DNA from: Cellulomonas soli
GTDB lineage: Bacteria; Actinomycetota; Actinomycetes; Actinomycetales; Cellulomonadaceae
Length of the DNA stretch: 64,000 nucleotides
Direction: 5' to 3'
NCBI RefSeq assembly: GCF_013409305.1
Contig: NZ_JACBZJ010000001.1
Coordinates: 3,410,001-3,474,000, forward strand
Shown here: piece by piece, positions 28,001 to 35,958 of the stretch
Numbering within the stretch: position 1 is the stretch's first letter
How the letters are laid out: every line of letters begins with the position of its first letter
Program-made: the position numbers and the translations under genes
Notes under the pieces: model-generated
The model's database searches: none
Seen by the model: the letters and a program-made list of their open reading frames with translations, nothing else
Told to the model about the DNA's origin: nothing

Positions 28001-28136
28001 CCACGACCGGCGGGCGCTCGCCGGGGTGTCGCGGGTCGTCGGATACCCGGCCGGGGCGGGCGGCGAGCTCGAGGAGGACTACCTGCGCACGGCTCGCCGG
28101 GCCCGCGCGGTCGTCGAACGGGTCTTCTACGGCTGA
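25086..28136 (+). CDS. glnE: Glutamine synthetase adenylyltransferase/adenylyl-removing enzyme
   Basis: A 1016-residue bifunctional regulator that adenylylates and deadenylylates glutamine synthetase GlnA1. The two nucleotidyltransferase domains are visible as GGRELNYVSDVDVIYV (about residues 236-251) and GGREMGYASDADVLFV (about 739-754). Each is followed by an LRPEG segment and an LKLGxGGxxDVE(F/W)T motif. Its target tyrosine is present in the glnA1 product encoded at 30026. The GTG start lies 7 bp after glnA2, so the two are co-transcribed. The 3' end overlaps the convergent AI-2E-family gene by 10 bp. Confidence 0.96.
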   Translation: MSTPTPAGRGSTLTGRLTRAGVTDAARAVRLLDDAALVALVPEPADLLLGPLAEVADPDQALLTLAKLAGAVGGPDAPLGALLRDVLVSDGPARQRLLAVAGASVALGDTLVAHPENLHVIVDESPGTGVPVEQVRAELLVAVGADPDADVPVAALAGGAGTDAMRLAYRARLLRIAATDLTSADPLSRLPGVAAALADLAGAALEAALAVARAELDDHGRGVRIAVIGMGKGGGRELNYVSDVDVIYVAEPVDGAAEDEAMAVGARLAAGLARVCSTPSGEPALWPVDAALRPEGKDGPLVRTLASHRAYYERWARTWEFQALLKARPLAGDRALGEAYVEAVNPFVWSAVQRPNFVEDSQAMRRRVEQHVPAAEADRQLKLGVGGLRDVEFTVQLLQLVHGRADEEIRSPSTLTALAALAAGGYVGREHAAQLAVCYRLLRVLEHRIQLFRLRRTHLMPTAEADLRRLARSVGMRAEGAEGLVERWRQVRRDVRRLHEELFYRPLLPATAQLSTEEASLAPDAARARLSAIGYADPAGSMRHIAALTEGISRRAAIQRQLLPVMLGWFAEGADPDGGLLAFRRLSDELGATHWYLKLLRDSGTAAQRLAHVLSTSRYVADALTRSPESVTWLAEDADLQPRTLERLRSEADAVLTRAHEPVPAATALRALRRRELARTAAADVLGVVTGTRASQSLTAAADVVLSGTLRIAESEARAARGLEDSPTRLLVVAMGRLGGREMGYASDADVLFVHDPVPGVDPVEAQEFALAVATGVRALTGAVGAEPVLEVDADLRPEGRNGPLVRSFSAYAEYYERWSSPWESQALLRARPVAGDTGLGERFMTLVDPLRYPAGGLDAATVREVRRIKARVEAERLPRGVDPARHLKLGRGGIADVEWTAQLLQLQHAHEVVGLRTTGTLDALSAAMQAGLLDASDGAVLADAWLLASRLRDANVLWTGRAGGAHADVLPHDRRALAGVSRVVGYPAGAGGELEEDYLRTARRARAVVERVFYG

Positions 28137-29335
28137 TCCTCGCCGCCGTCGGCCGGTGCGACGGCAGCTCCGGCCGTGGTCGGTTCGCTCTCCTCGGTGT
28201 CCTCCGCCTGCGGGGGCGTCTCCTCGTCTTCCTCCGGTGCCGATCGAGCGCCCCGGTCCTCCCGCAGCATCTCGGAGTCGACGAGCTCGTGCCGACGCAG
28301 GTACACGTTGGACACGGCCTGGATCGTCGCTGCCACGGGCAGCGCGAGGAAGGCCCCGAGGGCGCCGAAGACCGCGCCGAACGCCAGCACGGCCAGGAAC
28401 GACACGGCCGGGTTGAGCGCGAGCGAGCGGGCGGAGACCTTGGGCGCGAACACCAGGTTCTCCAGCTGCTGGTAGGCGATGATGAACGCCAGCACGAGCA
28501 GGCCCTTGAGCGGTGAGACCGACAGTGCGACGACGACCGGGAGCGCCCCGCCGATGTAGGTGCCGATGGTCGGCACGAACTGCGAGACGACGCCCGTGAA
28601 CGCAGCCAGGGGCAGCGCGTAGGGGATGCCGAGCACCGTCAGGAAGATGAACGTGAACACGGTCGACAGCGCCGCGAGCACGATGCGCGAGTTGATGAAG
28701 TCGGCGACCTTCTCCTGCGAGACCTCCCACAGGCGCAGCACCTCGCGCTGCCGGTGCGGGGCCAGGTAGCGGCAGATGGCGGCGCGGAACTTCGGCCCGG
28801 CGCTGGCCATGTAGTAGACGACGAGCAGCACGGCGCTCGTCGTGAACAGCCCGCCGAGCACGGACGTGCCGACCCCGACGATGCCGGGGGCGAGGTCCTG
28901 CCAGTTGTTGCCGAGGGTGTCCAGCAGCTCGACCTGGGTGGGCAGATCGAGCCCGAAACGGGTGTCCGCGAAGTCGGTCAGCTGGGTGTAGAACGTCGGC
29001 AACGACTGCACGAGCTCGATGAGCTGCGTGACGAAGAGGCCGCCGAACAGCCCGAGCAGCCCGAGGATCACCACGATCGAACCGATCATCACGATCCCGG
29101 TCGCCCGGGTCCGCCGGACGCCCCGTCGGACCAGCCACGCGATGAGCGGCTCCATGGCCAGGGCGAGGAACCACGAGATCACGACGATCGTCGTCACGGT
29201 GCCGAGCATCGACAGCGCCCGCCAGGCGAGGATCGCGGCGAAGACGGCCAGCACGCACAGCAGCAGCGCCTGCGGGAGCCATGCGGGAGGACGCCGGGCG
29301 TCCCATCCGGAGGTCGGCGTGGTGCGTCGGATCAC
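28127..29335 (-). CDS. AI-2E family transporter
   Basis: A 402-residue integral membrane protein with about eight hydrophobic helices between residues 22 and 345. The family signature PTIGTYIGGALPVVVAL lies about residue 258, and AFIIAYQQLENLVFAPKV follows. The C-terminal about 50 residues are acidic and rich in Glu, Pro and Thr, and face the cytosol. The family includes putative autoinducer-2 exporters and Na+/H+ or general permeases, so the transported substrate is unknown. It converges on glnE with a 10-bp overlap. Confidence 0.88.
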   Translation of the reverse strand: MIRRTTPTSGWDARRPPAWLPQALLLCVLAVFAAILAWRALSMLGTVTTIVVISWFLALAMEPLIAWLVRRGVRRTRATGIVMIGSIVVILGLLGLFGGLFVTQLIELVQSLPTFYTQLTDFADTRFGLDLPTQVELLDTLGNNWQDLAPGIVGVGTSVLGGLFTTSAVLLVVYYMASAGPKFRAAICRYLAPHRQREVLRLWEVSQEKVADFINSRIVLAALSTVFTFIFLTVLGIPYALPLAAFTGVVSQFVPTIGTYIGGALPVVVALSVSPLKGLLVLAFIIAYQQLENLVFAPKVSARSLALNPAVSFLAVLAFGAVFGALGAFLALPVAATIQAVSNVYLRRHELVDSEMLREDRGARSAPEEDEETPPQAEDTEESEPTTAGAAVAPADGGEDQP

Positions 29336-29502
29336 GGGTCCTCCAAGGCTGTTGTGCAGGCCCGGTCGAACCCGCCCGCCGACGGTACCGCGGTGCGCCG
29401 CGGGAGCCTCGAGCTGCTCGCGTGTTCGGGTCTCGATGCTCGGTGCGCAGCCGACGTCGCCGAGCCCGGGCGGTGCCTCGACCGGCCCCTAGGATGGCCG
29501 CC

Positions 29503-29946
29503 ATGACGCGGTACGAGGAGCGGTCGCCGAGCCGCCGTGCCTGGCTGACGCTCCTGGGGGCCTGCGCCGTCGTCTGGCTCGCTCTGCTCGTGCTCGATCC
29601 AGGCTTCGTCCTCGAGGCGAGCATCATCGTCGCCATCCTGGGGGGCGTCGGTGCGGTCACGATGTGGAGCACGGGACGGTACGGCAACATCCGGCTGACC
29701 GACTCCGAGCTCCGGGTGGGACGCGCATCGATCCCTCTGACGGAGCTGCACCCGTGGGGGGTCACGGAACCGGGCCGGGAGGTCCACGGGAAGCTCGTCG
29801 GGGGAGCCTACGGATCGACCCTGGGGTCGCAGGTGGTCGGGCTGACGCGACGCGACGGCACGCACGTCCTCGTCCGGTCGACGGCACCCGACGCCCTGCG
29901 TGCGGCTCTCGAGGCCGCCCTGACCCCGTACCGCGCGGGCGGCTGA
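29503..29946 (+). CDS. DUF3093 membrane protein
   Basis: A 147-residue protein with two membrane helices (about residues 14-32 and 37-54) followed by a cytosolic beta-rich domain (RLTDSELRVGRASIPL, GSQVVGLTRRDGTHVLV and a helical end). This matches DUF3093, an uncharacterised actinobacterial family. The ATG follows TAGGAT (29490-29495) by 7 nt, so it is probably leaderless. A hairpin terminator separates it from the convergent glnA1. Confidence 0.85.
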   Translation: MTRYEERSPSRRAWLTLLGACAVVWLALLVLDPGFVLEASIIVAILGGVGAVTMWSTGRYGNIRLTDSELRVGRASIPLTELHPWGVTEPGREVHGKLVGGAYGSTLGSQVVGLTRRDGTHVLVRSTAPDALRAALEAALTPYRAGG

Positions 29947-29966
29947 GTCTCTCCGGCCCGAGCAGC

Positions 29967-30000
29967 GCGAAGGGCGCCCCCCGGAGGGAGCGCCCTTCGC
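29967..30000. terminator. Bidirectional terminator between DUF3093 gene and glnA1
   Basis: An 11-bp stem (GCGAAGGGCGC / GCGCCCTTCGC) with a 12-nt loop lies between the two convergent genes, 26 bp from the glnA1 stop. Confidence 0.8.
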
Positions 30001-30025
30001 ACCGTCACTGACCGGGAGCAGCCGA

Positions 30026-31450
30026 TCAGACGTCGTAGTAGAGCTCGAACTCGTGCGGGTGCGGCCGCAGACGGATCGGGTCGACCTCGGCGGAGCGCTT
30101 GTAGTCGATCCACGTCGAGATGAGGTCGGGCGTGAACACGTTGCCGGCCGTCAGCCAGTCGTGGTCGGCCTCGAGGTTGTCCAGCACCTCGGCGAGCGAG
30201 CCGGGGACCTGCTGGATGAGGGCGTGCTCCTCGGGGGGCAGCTCGTACAGGTCCTTGTCGACCGGCTCCGGCGGCTCGATGCGGTTCTGGATGCCGTCGA
30301 GACCGGCCATCAGCATGGCCGCGAACGCCAGATAGGGGTTCGACGACGGGTCCGGCACGCGGAACTCGATGCGCTTGGCCTTCGGGTTCGACCCCGTGAC
30401 CGGGATGCGGATGCAGGCGGAGCGGTTACGGGCCGAATAGACCAGGTTGACCGGGGCCTCGAAGCCGGGGACCAGGCGGTGGTAGGAGTTCACCGTCGGG
30501 TTCGTGAAGGCCAGCAGCGCGGGGGCGTGCTTGAGCAGGCCGCCGATGTACCAGCGGGCCATGTCCGACAGGCCGCCGTAGCCCTTCTCGTCGAAAAACA
30601 GCGGCTTGCCGTCCTTCCAGAGGGACTGGTGCACGTGCATGCCCGAGCCGTTGTCGCCGAAGAGCGGCTTCGGCATGAAGGTCGCCGTCTTGCCGGCCTC
30701 GTGCGCGACGTTCTTCACGACGTACTTGAAGAGCTGCACCTTGTCGGCCGACTTGGCGAGCTCGTCGAAGCGGTAGTTGATCTCCGCCTGGCCGGCGGTG
30801 CCGACCTCGTGGTGGGCGCGCTCGACCTGCAGGCCCAGGGCGTCGAGCTGCAGCGAGATCTTGTCGCGCAGGTCGGCGAACATGTCGACCGGGGGGACCG
30901 GGAAGTAGCCGCCCTTGTAGGGCGTCTTGTGGCCGAGGTTGCCACCCTCCTCGACGCGGCCCGTGTTCCAGGCGGCCTCGATGGAGTCGATGTAGTAGTA
31001 CGAGGCGTTCTGCTTCGTCTCGAAGCGCACGTCGTCGAAGATGTAGAACTCGGCCTCGGGCGCGAAGAACGCGGTGTCCGCGATGCCGGTCGAGCGCAGG
31101 TACGCCTCGGCCTTGGCGGCGACCTGGCGCGGGTCGCGGCTGTAGGGCTCGTCGGTGTACGGGTCGACGATGTGGAAGTTGATGTTCAGCGTCTTCTCGG
31201 CCCGGAACGGGTCGAGGTAGGCCGTCGTGACGTCGGGGATGAGCTTCATGTCCGACTCGTGGATGGCCTGGAAGCCACGGATCGAGGACCCGTCGAACAT
31301 CTGGCCGTCGGTGAAGAACGCCTCGTCGATCGACGCCGCAGGCACGTTGAAGTGCTGCATGACGCCGGGCAGGTCACAGAAGCGGACGTCGACGAACTTG
31401 ACGTCCTCGCTCTTGATGAACGCCAGGACTTCCTCTGGCTTGCTGAACAT
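30026..31450 (-). CDS. glnA1: Glutamine synthetase type I
   Basis: The main ammonia-assimilating glutamine synthetase (dodecamer, cytosol), 474 residues. Motifs are [59 protein letters not shown] and [19 protein letters not shown]. The [10 protein letters not shown] segment carries the tyrosine adenylylated by GlnE, whose gene lies 1.9 kb away. GAGGAGCAGCG precedes the ATG as a Shine-Dalgarno. Upstream are a candidate -10 (TAGCGT, 31497-31502) and a GlnR box (31513-31550), so expression should respond to nitrogen supply as in Streptomyces. Confidence 0.97.
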   Translation of the reverse strand: MFSKPEEVLAFIKSEDVKFVDVRFCDLPGVMQHFNVPAASIDEAFFTDGQMFDGSSIRGFQAIHESDMKLIPDVTTAYLDPFRAEKTLNINFHIVDPYTDEPYSRDPRQVAAKAEAYLRSTGIADTAFFAPEAEFYIFDDVRFETKQNASYYYIDSIEAAWNTGRVEEGGNLGHKTPYKGGYFPVPPVDMFADLRDKISLQLDALGLQVERAHHEVGTAGQAEINYRFDELAKSADKVQLFKYVVKNVAHEAGKTATFMPKPLFGDNGSGMHVHQSLWKDGKPLFFDEKGYGGLSDMARWYIGGLLKHAPALLAFTNPTVNSYHRLVPGFEAPVNLVYSARNRSACIRIPVTGSNPKAKRIEFRVPDPSSNPYLAFAAMLMAGLDGIQNRIEPPEPVDKDLYELPPEEHALIQQVPGSLAEVLDNLEADHDWLTAGNVFTPDLISTWIDYKRSAEVDPIRLRPHPHEFELYYDV

Positions 31451-31496
31451 CCGCTGCTCCTCGGTTGGTGGTGCCCTTGGGGACGGGCCTCGCCCG

Positions 31497-31502
31497 ACGC
31501 TA
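31497..31502 (-). promoter_or_regulatory. Candidate -10 element of glnA1
   Basis: TAGCGT on the minus strand lies just downstream of the GlnR box. It would start transcription about 40 nt before the glnA1 ATG, leaving room for the Shine-Dalgarno. The -35 region would touch the edge of the box. Confidence 0.45.
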
Positions 31503-31512
31503 CGAGCGGGCG

Positions 31513-31550
31513 GTTTCCCTGCGGTGTACCCATTGTTTCGACCGTGTTAC
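31513..31550 (-). promoter_or_regulatory. GlnR-type nitrogen-regulator box upstream of glnA1
   Basis: On the minus strand the sequence reads GTAAC-N6-GAAAC-N6-TACAC-N6-GAAAC. The actinobacterial GlnR consensus is repeated gTnAC-N6-GaAAc units with N6 spacing. The first unit matches exactly, and the second matches in the GAAAC half and weakly in the other. It ends 63 bp before the glnA1 ATG. No glnR gene is in the window. Confidence 0.7.
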
Positions 31551-31624
31551 GACATGGGGCCGTGTGTAACGCTCGATCGACCTGTCGAGCCGGGTGCCCG
31601 ACGGGCCCAGCCTAGGCTGGGCTG

Positions 31625-32107
31625 GTGGCAGAACGTGAGGGTGTCGGCTCCTGGCTCGAAGGCGGGCCCGGTGGGGGCGCGGGTGCGCCGGTTCGAGGGC
31701 GACGGCTGGGCCTGCCCGCCGAGGGTCCCGGATCGCTCGCGCGCCTCGGTCGCCGCGTGGTCGGTCTCGGCATCGACTGGGTCGCCAGCCTGGCCGTGTC
31801 CGCGGCCCTGTTCGACGGCGACCCCATGGCCACGCTCGGGGTCTTCGCGGTCGAGAACGTCGTGCTCGTCGCCACGCTGGGCCACACCCTCGGGCACCGG
31901 GTGGCCGGTCTGCGCGTGCGCCGGCTGCTCGCGCCGCGCACGGGTCCGACCCCGGTCGACGCGCCGGCGGACGCGGGGGCACCGGGTCTGATCCCGGCGC
32001 TCGTGCGCACGGTGCTGCTGTGCCTCGTGGTCCCCGCGGTCGTGTGGGACGCGGACGGTCGCGGGCTGCACGACCGGGCCGCAGGGACGGCGATCGTCCG
32101 GCGCTGA
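31625..32107 (+). CDS. RDD family membrane protein
   Basis: A 160-residue protein with a disordered Gly/Pro-rich N-terminus (about 35 residues) and three hydrophobic segments. The RDD pattern appears as GRRVVGLGIDWVASLAVS (Arg and Asp in the first helix), GHTLGHRVAGLRVRR, and VVWDADGRGLHDRAAGT at the end. It is probably in the cytoplasmic membrane; function unknown. The GTG follows TAGGCT (31613-31618) by 6 nt. In M. tuberculosis the equivalent small gene (Rv2219A) also lies between glnA1 and the DUF4191 gene (recalled). Confidence 0.85.
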   Translation: MAEREGVGSWLEGGPGGGAGAPVRGRRLGLPAEGPGSLARLGRRVVGLGIDWVASLAVSAALFDGDPMATLGVFAVENVVLVATLGHTLGHRVAGLRVRRLLAPRTGPTPVDAPADAGAPGLIPALVRTVLLCLVVPAVVWDADGRGLHDRAAGTAIVRR

Positions 32108-32156
32108 CGAGGACGGACGCCGCCCGGACCCGGGAGGTGTCCGACGCGCGCTCGCC

Positions 32157-32873
32157 TCAGCGGCCGCGCATGCCCTTGCGGTCCGGGCGGGCGCGCATCG
32201 GGTCGACACCCTTGGGCAGCGGCATCTTCACGCCGCCGAGCGCCCGCAGACGCTTGTCGATCTCGGCGACCTCCTGCTTGGTCAGCGTCGGGCGCAGCTT
32301 CTGCACCGCGCGGGGGAGCTTGCGCAGCGGCACCTGGCCCTCGTCGTTGCCCGACTGGATCAGGGTGATCGGCACGCCCGACAGGAGGCGCGCGGTCCGC
32401 TTGCGCTCGCCCTCGAGCAGCTTGGCGATGCGGTGCGTCGGACCCTCGCCGACCAGGACGATGCCGGCACGACCCAGACCCCGGAAGATCGCGTCCTGGG
32501 TGCGCGGGTCGACCGCGACGGGCTCCTCGGGGAAGCTCCAGCCGCGGCGGATGGTGCGCAGCGCGGCGAGCGAGGCCCCGGGCTGGCCCTCGATCTGGGT
32601 GTAGGCCGCGGTCTCGGCCTTGCGCCCGAGCACGAACATCGCGCCGAGGACGGCGAACGGGATGCTGAGCAGCAGCAGGTACACGACCGCGTGCACCAGG
32701 AGCCCGATCACCAGGCCGAGGGCGATCGTCCCGACGAAGACGGCCAGGACGACCCAGGTGACCGACGGGTCGTACTTGCGGGTCATCTGGTAGGCCTGCC
32801 ACACCTGGTGGTACCAGCGGACCTTCTTCACCTTCGCCGCGGGTGCGGGGGAGTTCGTGCTCTCACGGGCCAT
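32157..32873 (-). CDS. DUF4191 membrane protein
   Basis: A 238-residue protein with two adjacent membrane helices (about residues 38-85) and a long cytosolic C-terminal region rich in Arg and Lys, ending in a basic tail. The signatures VRWYHQVWQAYQMTRKYDP and IEGQPGASLAALRTIRRGW identify DUF4191 (Rv2219-like). Function unknown. The ATG at 32873 follows TAGACT (32881-32886) by 7 nt, suggesting a leaderless transcript. It lies 84 bp downstream of lipA in the same direction, a conserved adjacency. Confidence 0.9.
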   Translation of the reverse strand: MARESTNSPAPAAKVKKVRWYHQVWQAYQMTRKYDPSVTWVVLAVFVGTIALGLVIGLLVHAVVYLLLLSIPFAVLGAMFVLGRKAETAAYTQIEGQPGASLAALRTIRRGWSFPEEPVAVDPRTQDAIFRGLGRAGIVLVGEGPTHRIAKLLEGERKRTARLLSGVPITLIQSGNDEGQVPLRKLPRAVQKLRPTLTKQEVAEIDKRLRALGGVKMPLPKGVDPMRARPDRKGMRGR

Positions 32874-32957
32874 GCGGGCGAGTCTACCGAGCCGCGGGCC
32901 TTCTCCTGGCCCTCGGGCGAGCGCCCGCTGCGCCGCCCGCCCGGCGCCGCTCGGGTG

Positions 32958-33959
32958 TCAGCGTGCGAGCAGGCTCGACGCCTCCTGGCGGGCCGTGGTC
33001 GGCTCGCCGAGGTGGGCGAGCGCCTCCGGGATCGGCCGGTCGTACCGCCGCATGGCCTGGCCCCACAGCCGCCCGGCACGGTACGAGGAGCGCACGAGCG
33101 GACCGGACATGACGCCGAGGAACCCGAGGCGCTCGGCCTGCGCGGACAGCTCCACGAACTCCTCGGGCCGAACCCAGCGGGCCACCGGGTGGTGGCGCAC
33201 CGAGGGGCGCAGGTACTGGGTGATCGTGATGATGTCGCAGCCCGCACCGTGCAGGTCGGCGAGGGCCTCCACGACCTCCTCGGTCGTCTCGCCCATGCCG
33301 AGGATCAGGTTGGACTTGGTGACGAGGCCGGCCTCGTGGGCGCGGGTGATCACCGACAGCGACCGGTCGTAGCGGAAGCCCGGGCGGATCTGCTTGAAGA
33401 TGCGCGGCACGGTCTCGAGGTTGTGCGCGAGCACCTCGGGCCGCGAGTCGTTGACCTCGTCGAGCAGCTCGGGGACGGCGTTGAAGTCGGGGATGAGCAG
33501 CTCGACCCCGGTCGCGGGGTTGACCGCGTGGATCTGGCGGACGGTCTCGGCGTACAGCCACGCGCCGCCGTCGGGCAGGTCGTCGCGTGCCACCCCGGTC
33601 ACGGTCGCGTACTTCAGGCCCATGGCCTGCACGGACGATGCCACCCGGCGCGGTTCGTCGCGGTCCAGGTCGGCGGGCTTGCCGGTGTCGATCTGGCAGA
33701 AGTCGCAGCGGCGCGTGCACTGGTCTCCGCCGATGAGGAACGTGGCCTCGCGGTCCTCCCAGCACTCGAAGATGTTGGGGCAGCCGGCCTCCTCGCACAC
33801 CGTGTGCAGGCCCTCGCGCTTCACGAGGCCCTTGAGCTCGGAGTACTCGGGTCCCATCGTGGCCCGGGTGCGGATCCACTCGGGCTTCTTCTCGATGGGC
33901 GTCTCGGCGTTCCGGGCCTCGATCCGCAGCATGCGTCGGCCGTCGGGTGCGATGGTCAC
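32958..33959 (-). CDS. lipA: Lipoyl synthase
   Basis: Radical SAM enzyme that inserts two sulfurs into octanoyl groups on lipoyl domains. The 333-residue protein has the auxiliary cluster cysteines in [12 protein letters not shown], the radical SAM motif CTRRCDFC, and the C-terminal VRSSYRAG that supplies the serine ligand. The GTG at 33959 follows TACCCT (33966-33971) by 6 nt with no Shine-Dalgarno. Substrates in this window are the lipoyl domains of the E2 protein at 41916. Unlike the usual lipB-lipA adjacency, a flavodoxin gene on the opposite strand lies between them. Confidence 0.97.
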   Translation of the reverse strand: MTIAPDGRRMLRIEARNAETPIEKKPEWIRTRATMGPEYSELKGLVKREGLHTVCEEAGCPNIFECWEDREATFLIGGDQCTRRCDFCQIDTGKPADLDRDEPRRVASSVQAMGLKYATVTGVARDDLPDGGAWLYAETVRQIHAVNPATGVELLIPDFNAVPELLDEVNDSRPEVLAHNLETVPRIFKQIRPGFRYDRSLSVITRAHEAGLVTKSNLILGMGETTEEVVEALADLHGAGCDIITITQYLRPSVRHHPVARWVRPEEFVELSAQAERLGFLGVMSGPLVRSSYRAGRLWGQAMRRYDRPIPEALAHLGEPTTARQEASSLLAR

Positions 33960-34171
33960 CGGGTCAGGGTAACCGCGTCGCGTCGCCGGCTCCCGGTCGC
34001 GGAACGGTCCGTGGGCGAGGCGCCCGTCACACCACCGGGACCTCGGTCCCTGCCGTTTGCACGGGCTTTGCGTGAGTCTGGGGTGATCGTTGCGGCACGG
34101 CCAGGGACGTCACCGAGGACGGACCACCGAACCAGGGCTCGACGCCGCCGAGCGCGGAAGGGGTGGGGGCC

Positions 34172-34687
34172 GTGCGCGTACTGGTCACGGTCGCCTCGCG
34201 GCACGGGGCGACGCAGGAGATCGGTGCCGAGATCGCCCAGGTGCTGCGGGACGCCGGCCATGTGGTCGACGAGACGGCACCGGACGACGTCGACGCCGTG
34301 CGCGAGTACGACGCGATCGTGCTCGGCTCGGCCGTGTACGTGGGCAGGTTGGCGGCCTCGCTGCGCGACCTCGTGGACCGTCAGGCCGGACAGATCCGGC
34401 AGCGGCCGTCGTGGCTGTTCTGGTCGGGGCCGATCGGCGACCCGCCGGTACCGGCGACCGTGCCGGACGACGTCACGACCGTGGCCTCGCGCACGGGTTC
34501 GGCCGACCCGCGGGCGTTCGCGGGGCGGCTCGACCGCACGGACCTCAACCTGAGCGAACGGGCGCTCGTGGCACTCACCCGCGCCGAGCCGGGCGACTAC
34601 CGCGACCTCGACGACGTGCGGGCGTGGGCTGCGACGATCGTCAGGGAGCTCGCGGCGGTACGCCCGCACCAGCAGCCGCGGCGCTGA
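34172..34687 (+). CDS. Flavodoxin-domain protein, HemG-like
   Basis: A 171-residue flavodoxin-fold protein. The FMN phosphate loop is [14 protein letters not shown], followed by [23 protein letters not shown], as in menaquinone-dependent protoporphyrinogen oxidase HemG and related flavodoxins. In E. coli HemG a longer insertion is present; here the region is short, so the heme role is only a possibility. GGAAGGGG at about 34155-34162 suits the GTG at 34172 rather than the GTG at 34163. It is on the plus strand between lipA and lipB, and its last 47 bp overlap the end of lipB. Confidence 0.82.
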   Translation: MRVLVTVASRHGATQEIGAEIAQVLRDAGHVVDETAPDDVDAVREYDAIVLGSAVYVGRLAASLRDLVDRQAGQIRQRPSWLFWSGPIGDPPVPATVPDDVTTVASRTGSADPRAFAGRLDRTDLNLSERALVALTRAEPGDYRDLDDVRAWAATIVRELAAVRPHQQPRR

Positions 34688-35354
34688 GGCCCGCGTTCGC
34701 CGCGAGCAGCGGTGCGAGCGTGTCCTGCAGGTGCCGGCGCACGAGCGGCACGACCTCCAGCACGCTCACGTGCGTTCCGCGCTCGGCGCTCAGCGAGGTC
34801 ACGCCCGCATCGGCGATGCCGCACGGCACGATCCGGTCGAACGCCGACAGGTCGGAGCAGCAGGTGAGCGCGAAGCCGTGCATGGTCACGCCCTTGGCGA
34901 CGCGGACCCCGATGGCGGCGACCTTGCGCTCGGGCCGTGCGTCGGGCGTGCCGGCCGGGTCGGCGGGGAACCACACGCCGCTGCGACCCTCGACGCGGAC
35001 CGCCTCGAGCCCGAGTTCCGCGCACGTGCGGATCAGCGCCTCCTCGAGCGCGCGCACGTACCGGACGACGTCGACCGGTGAGGCCAGCCGCACGATCGGG
35101 TACCCGACGAGCTGCCCGGGGCCGTGCCAGGTGATGCGCCCGCCACGGTCGACGTCGACCACGGGCGTGCCGTCGACCGGACGGTCCCACGTGGCCGTCC
35201 GCCGCCCGGCGGTGTACACGTCCTCGTGCTCGACGAGCAGCAGGGTGTCCTCCTGCTCGCCCGCCACGACCGCGGCGTGGACGGCGCGCTGCCTCTCCCA
35301 GGTCGGCACGTAGGGCAGCAGCCGCTCGCCCAGGTGGAGCTCGTCGACACGCAT
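34641..35354 (-). CDS. lipB: Octanoyltransferase
   Basis: Transfers octanoyl from ACP to the lipoyl lysine of E2 proteins, feeding LipA. The 237-residue protein has [25 protein letters not shown], the catalytic lysine in [12 protein letters not shown] and the nucleophile cysteine in [14 protein letters not shown]. The ATG at 35354 follows TAGCCT (35362-35367) by 7 nt, so it is probably leaderless. The last 16 residues are Ala/Pro-rich and lie opposite the end of the flavodoxin gene. Confidence 0.96.
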   Translation of the reverse strand: MRVDELHLGERLLPYVPTWERQRAVHAAVVAGEQEDTLLLVEHEDVYTAGRRTATWDRPVDGTPVVDVDRGGRITWHGPGQLVGYPIVRLASPVDVVRYVRALEEALIRTCAELGLEAVRVEGRSGVWFPADPAGTPDARPERKVAAIGVRVAKGVTMHGFALTCCSDLSAFDRIVPCGIADAGVTSLSAERGTHVSVLEVVPLVRRHLQDTLAPLLAANAGLSAAAAGAGVPPRAP

Positions 35355-35359
35355 GGGGC

Positions 35360-35917
35360 TCAGGCTAACCGGCCCCCGTCGGCGTCGGGCGCCGTGCTCT
35401 CGGCGGCCTCGTCGGACCGTTCAGACCGTTCGGGCCGGGCGACGAGGACCAGCAGGTCGTGCAGCTGGGCCACCTGCTCGGGCGTGAGCCCGCGGGTCAC
35501 CATCGCCTCGGCCGCGCGTGGGGCGGAGGCCTGGAGGAAGGCGCCGCGCCCGGCGTCGGTCAGCGCGATGACGTGACGGCGGCGGTCCTGCGGGTGCTCG
35601 GTGCGCGTGACGTAGCCGGTGCGCTGCATCCGGTCGAGCACGCGGCTGGTCGTCTGCTCGGTCACGCCGCACAGGTGCGCGAGCTCGCGCTGCGAGCGAG
35701 GTCCGCCCATGAGGTGCACGAGCACGGGCAGGCTGGCGTGGTTGAGGTCCCAGGCGGACAGGTGCGTGTTCCACTCGCGTTCGACACGGCGTGCCGCGGC
35801 GGACAGCAGGCGGCCGACCGGCCAGTCGCGGGGGTCGTCGGACCCGGCGTCGCGCGGCCTGCCAGGGGGCCCGTACCCGGCTCCCTGTCCGGGGTCCTCC
35901 GCGGTCGGGTCGATCAT
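35360..35917 (-). CDS. MarR family transcriptional regulator
   Basis: A 185-residue winged-helix regulator. The DNA-binding part runs about residues 70-135, with [24 protein letters not shown] (helix-turn-helix) and the wing [22 protein letters not shown]. The N-terminus is Gly/Asp-rich. The ATG at 35917 is preferred because AAGGG precedes it; an earlier start at 35956 is possible. It diverges from an MMPL transporter gene, with a 14-bp palindrome in the short gap, suggesting it represses both genes and responds to a small ligand. Confidence 0.88.
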   Translation of the reverse strand: MIDPTAEDPGQGAGYGPPGRPRDAGSDDPRDWPVGRLLSAAARRVEREWNTHLSAWDLNHASLPVLVHLMGGPRSQRELAHLCGVTEQTTSRVLDRMQRTGYVTRTEHPQDRRRHVIALTDAGRGAFLQASAPRAAEAMVTRGLTPEQVAQLHDLLVLVARPERSERSDEAAESTAPDADGGRLA

Positions 35918-35958
35918 CGCTGCACCCTTCGGGCTTGTGCTCGTCGTGATCGGCACCC

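Noticed and set aside
30053..31615. Plus-strand frame of 520 codons opposite glnA1
   Set aside because: It is antisense to glnA1 and crosses its promoter; no domain is recognisable.
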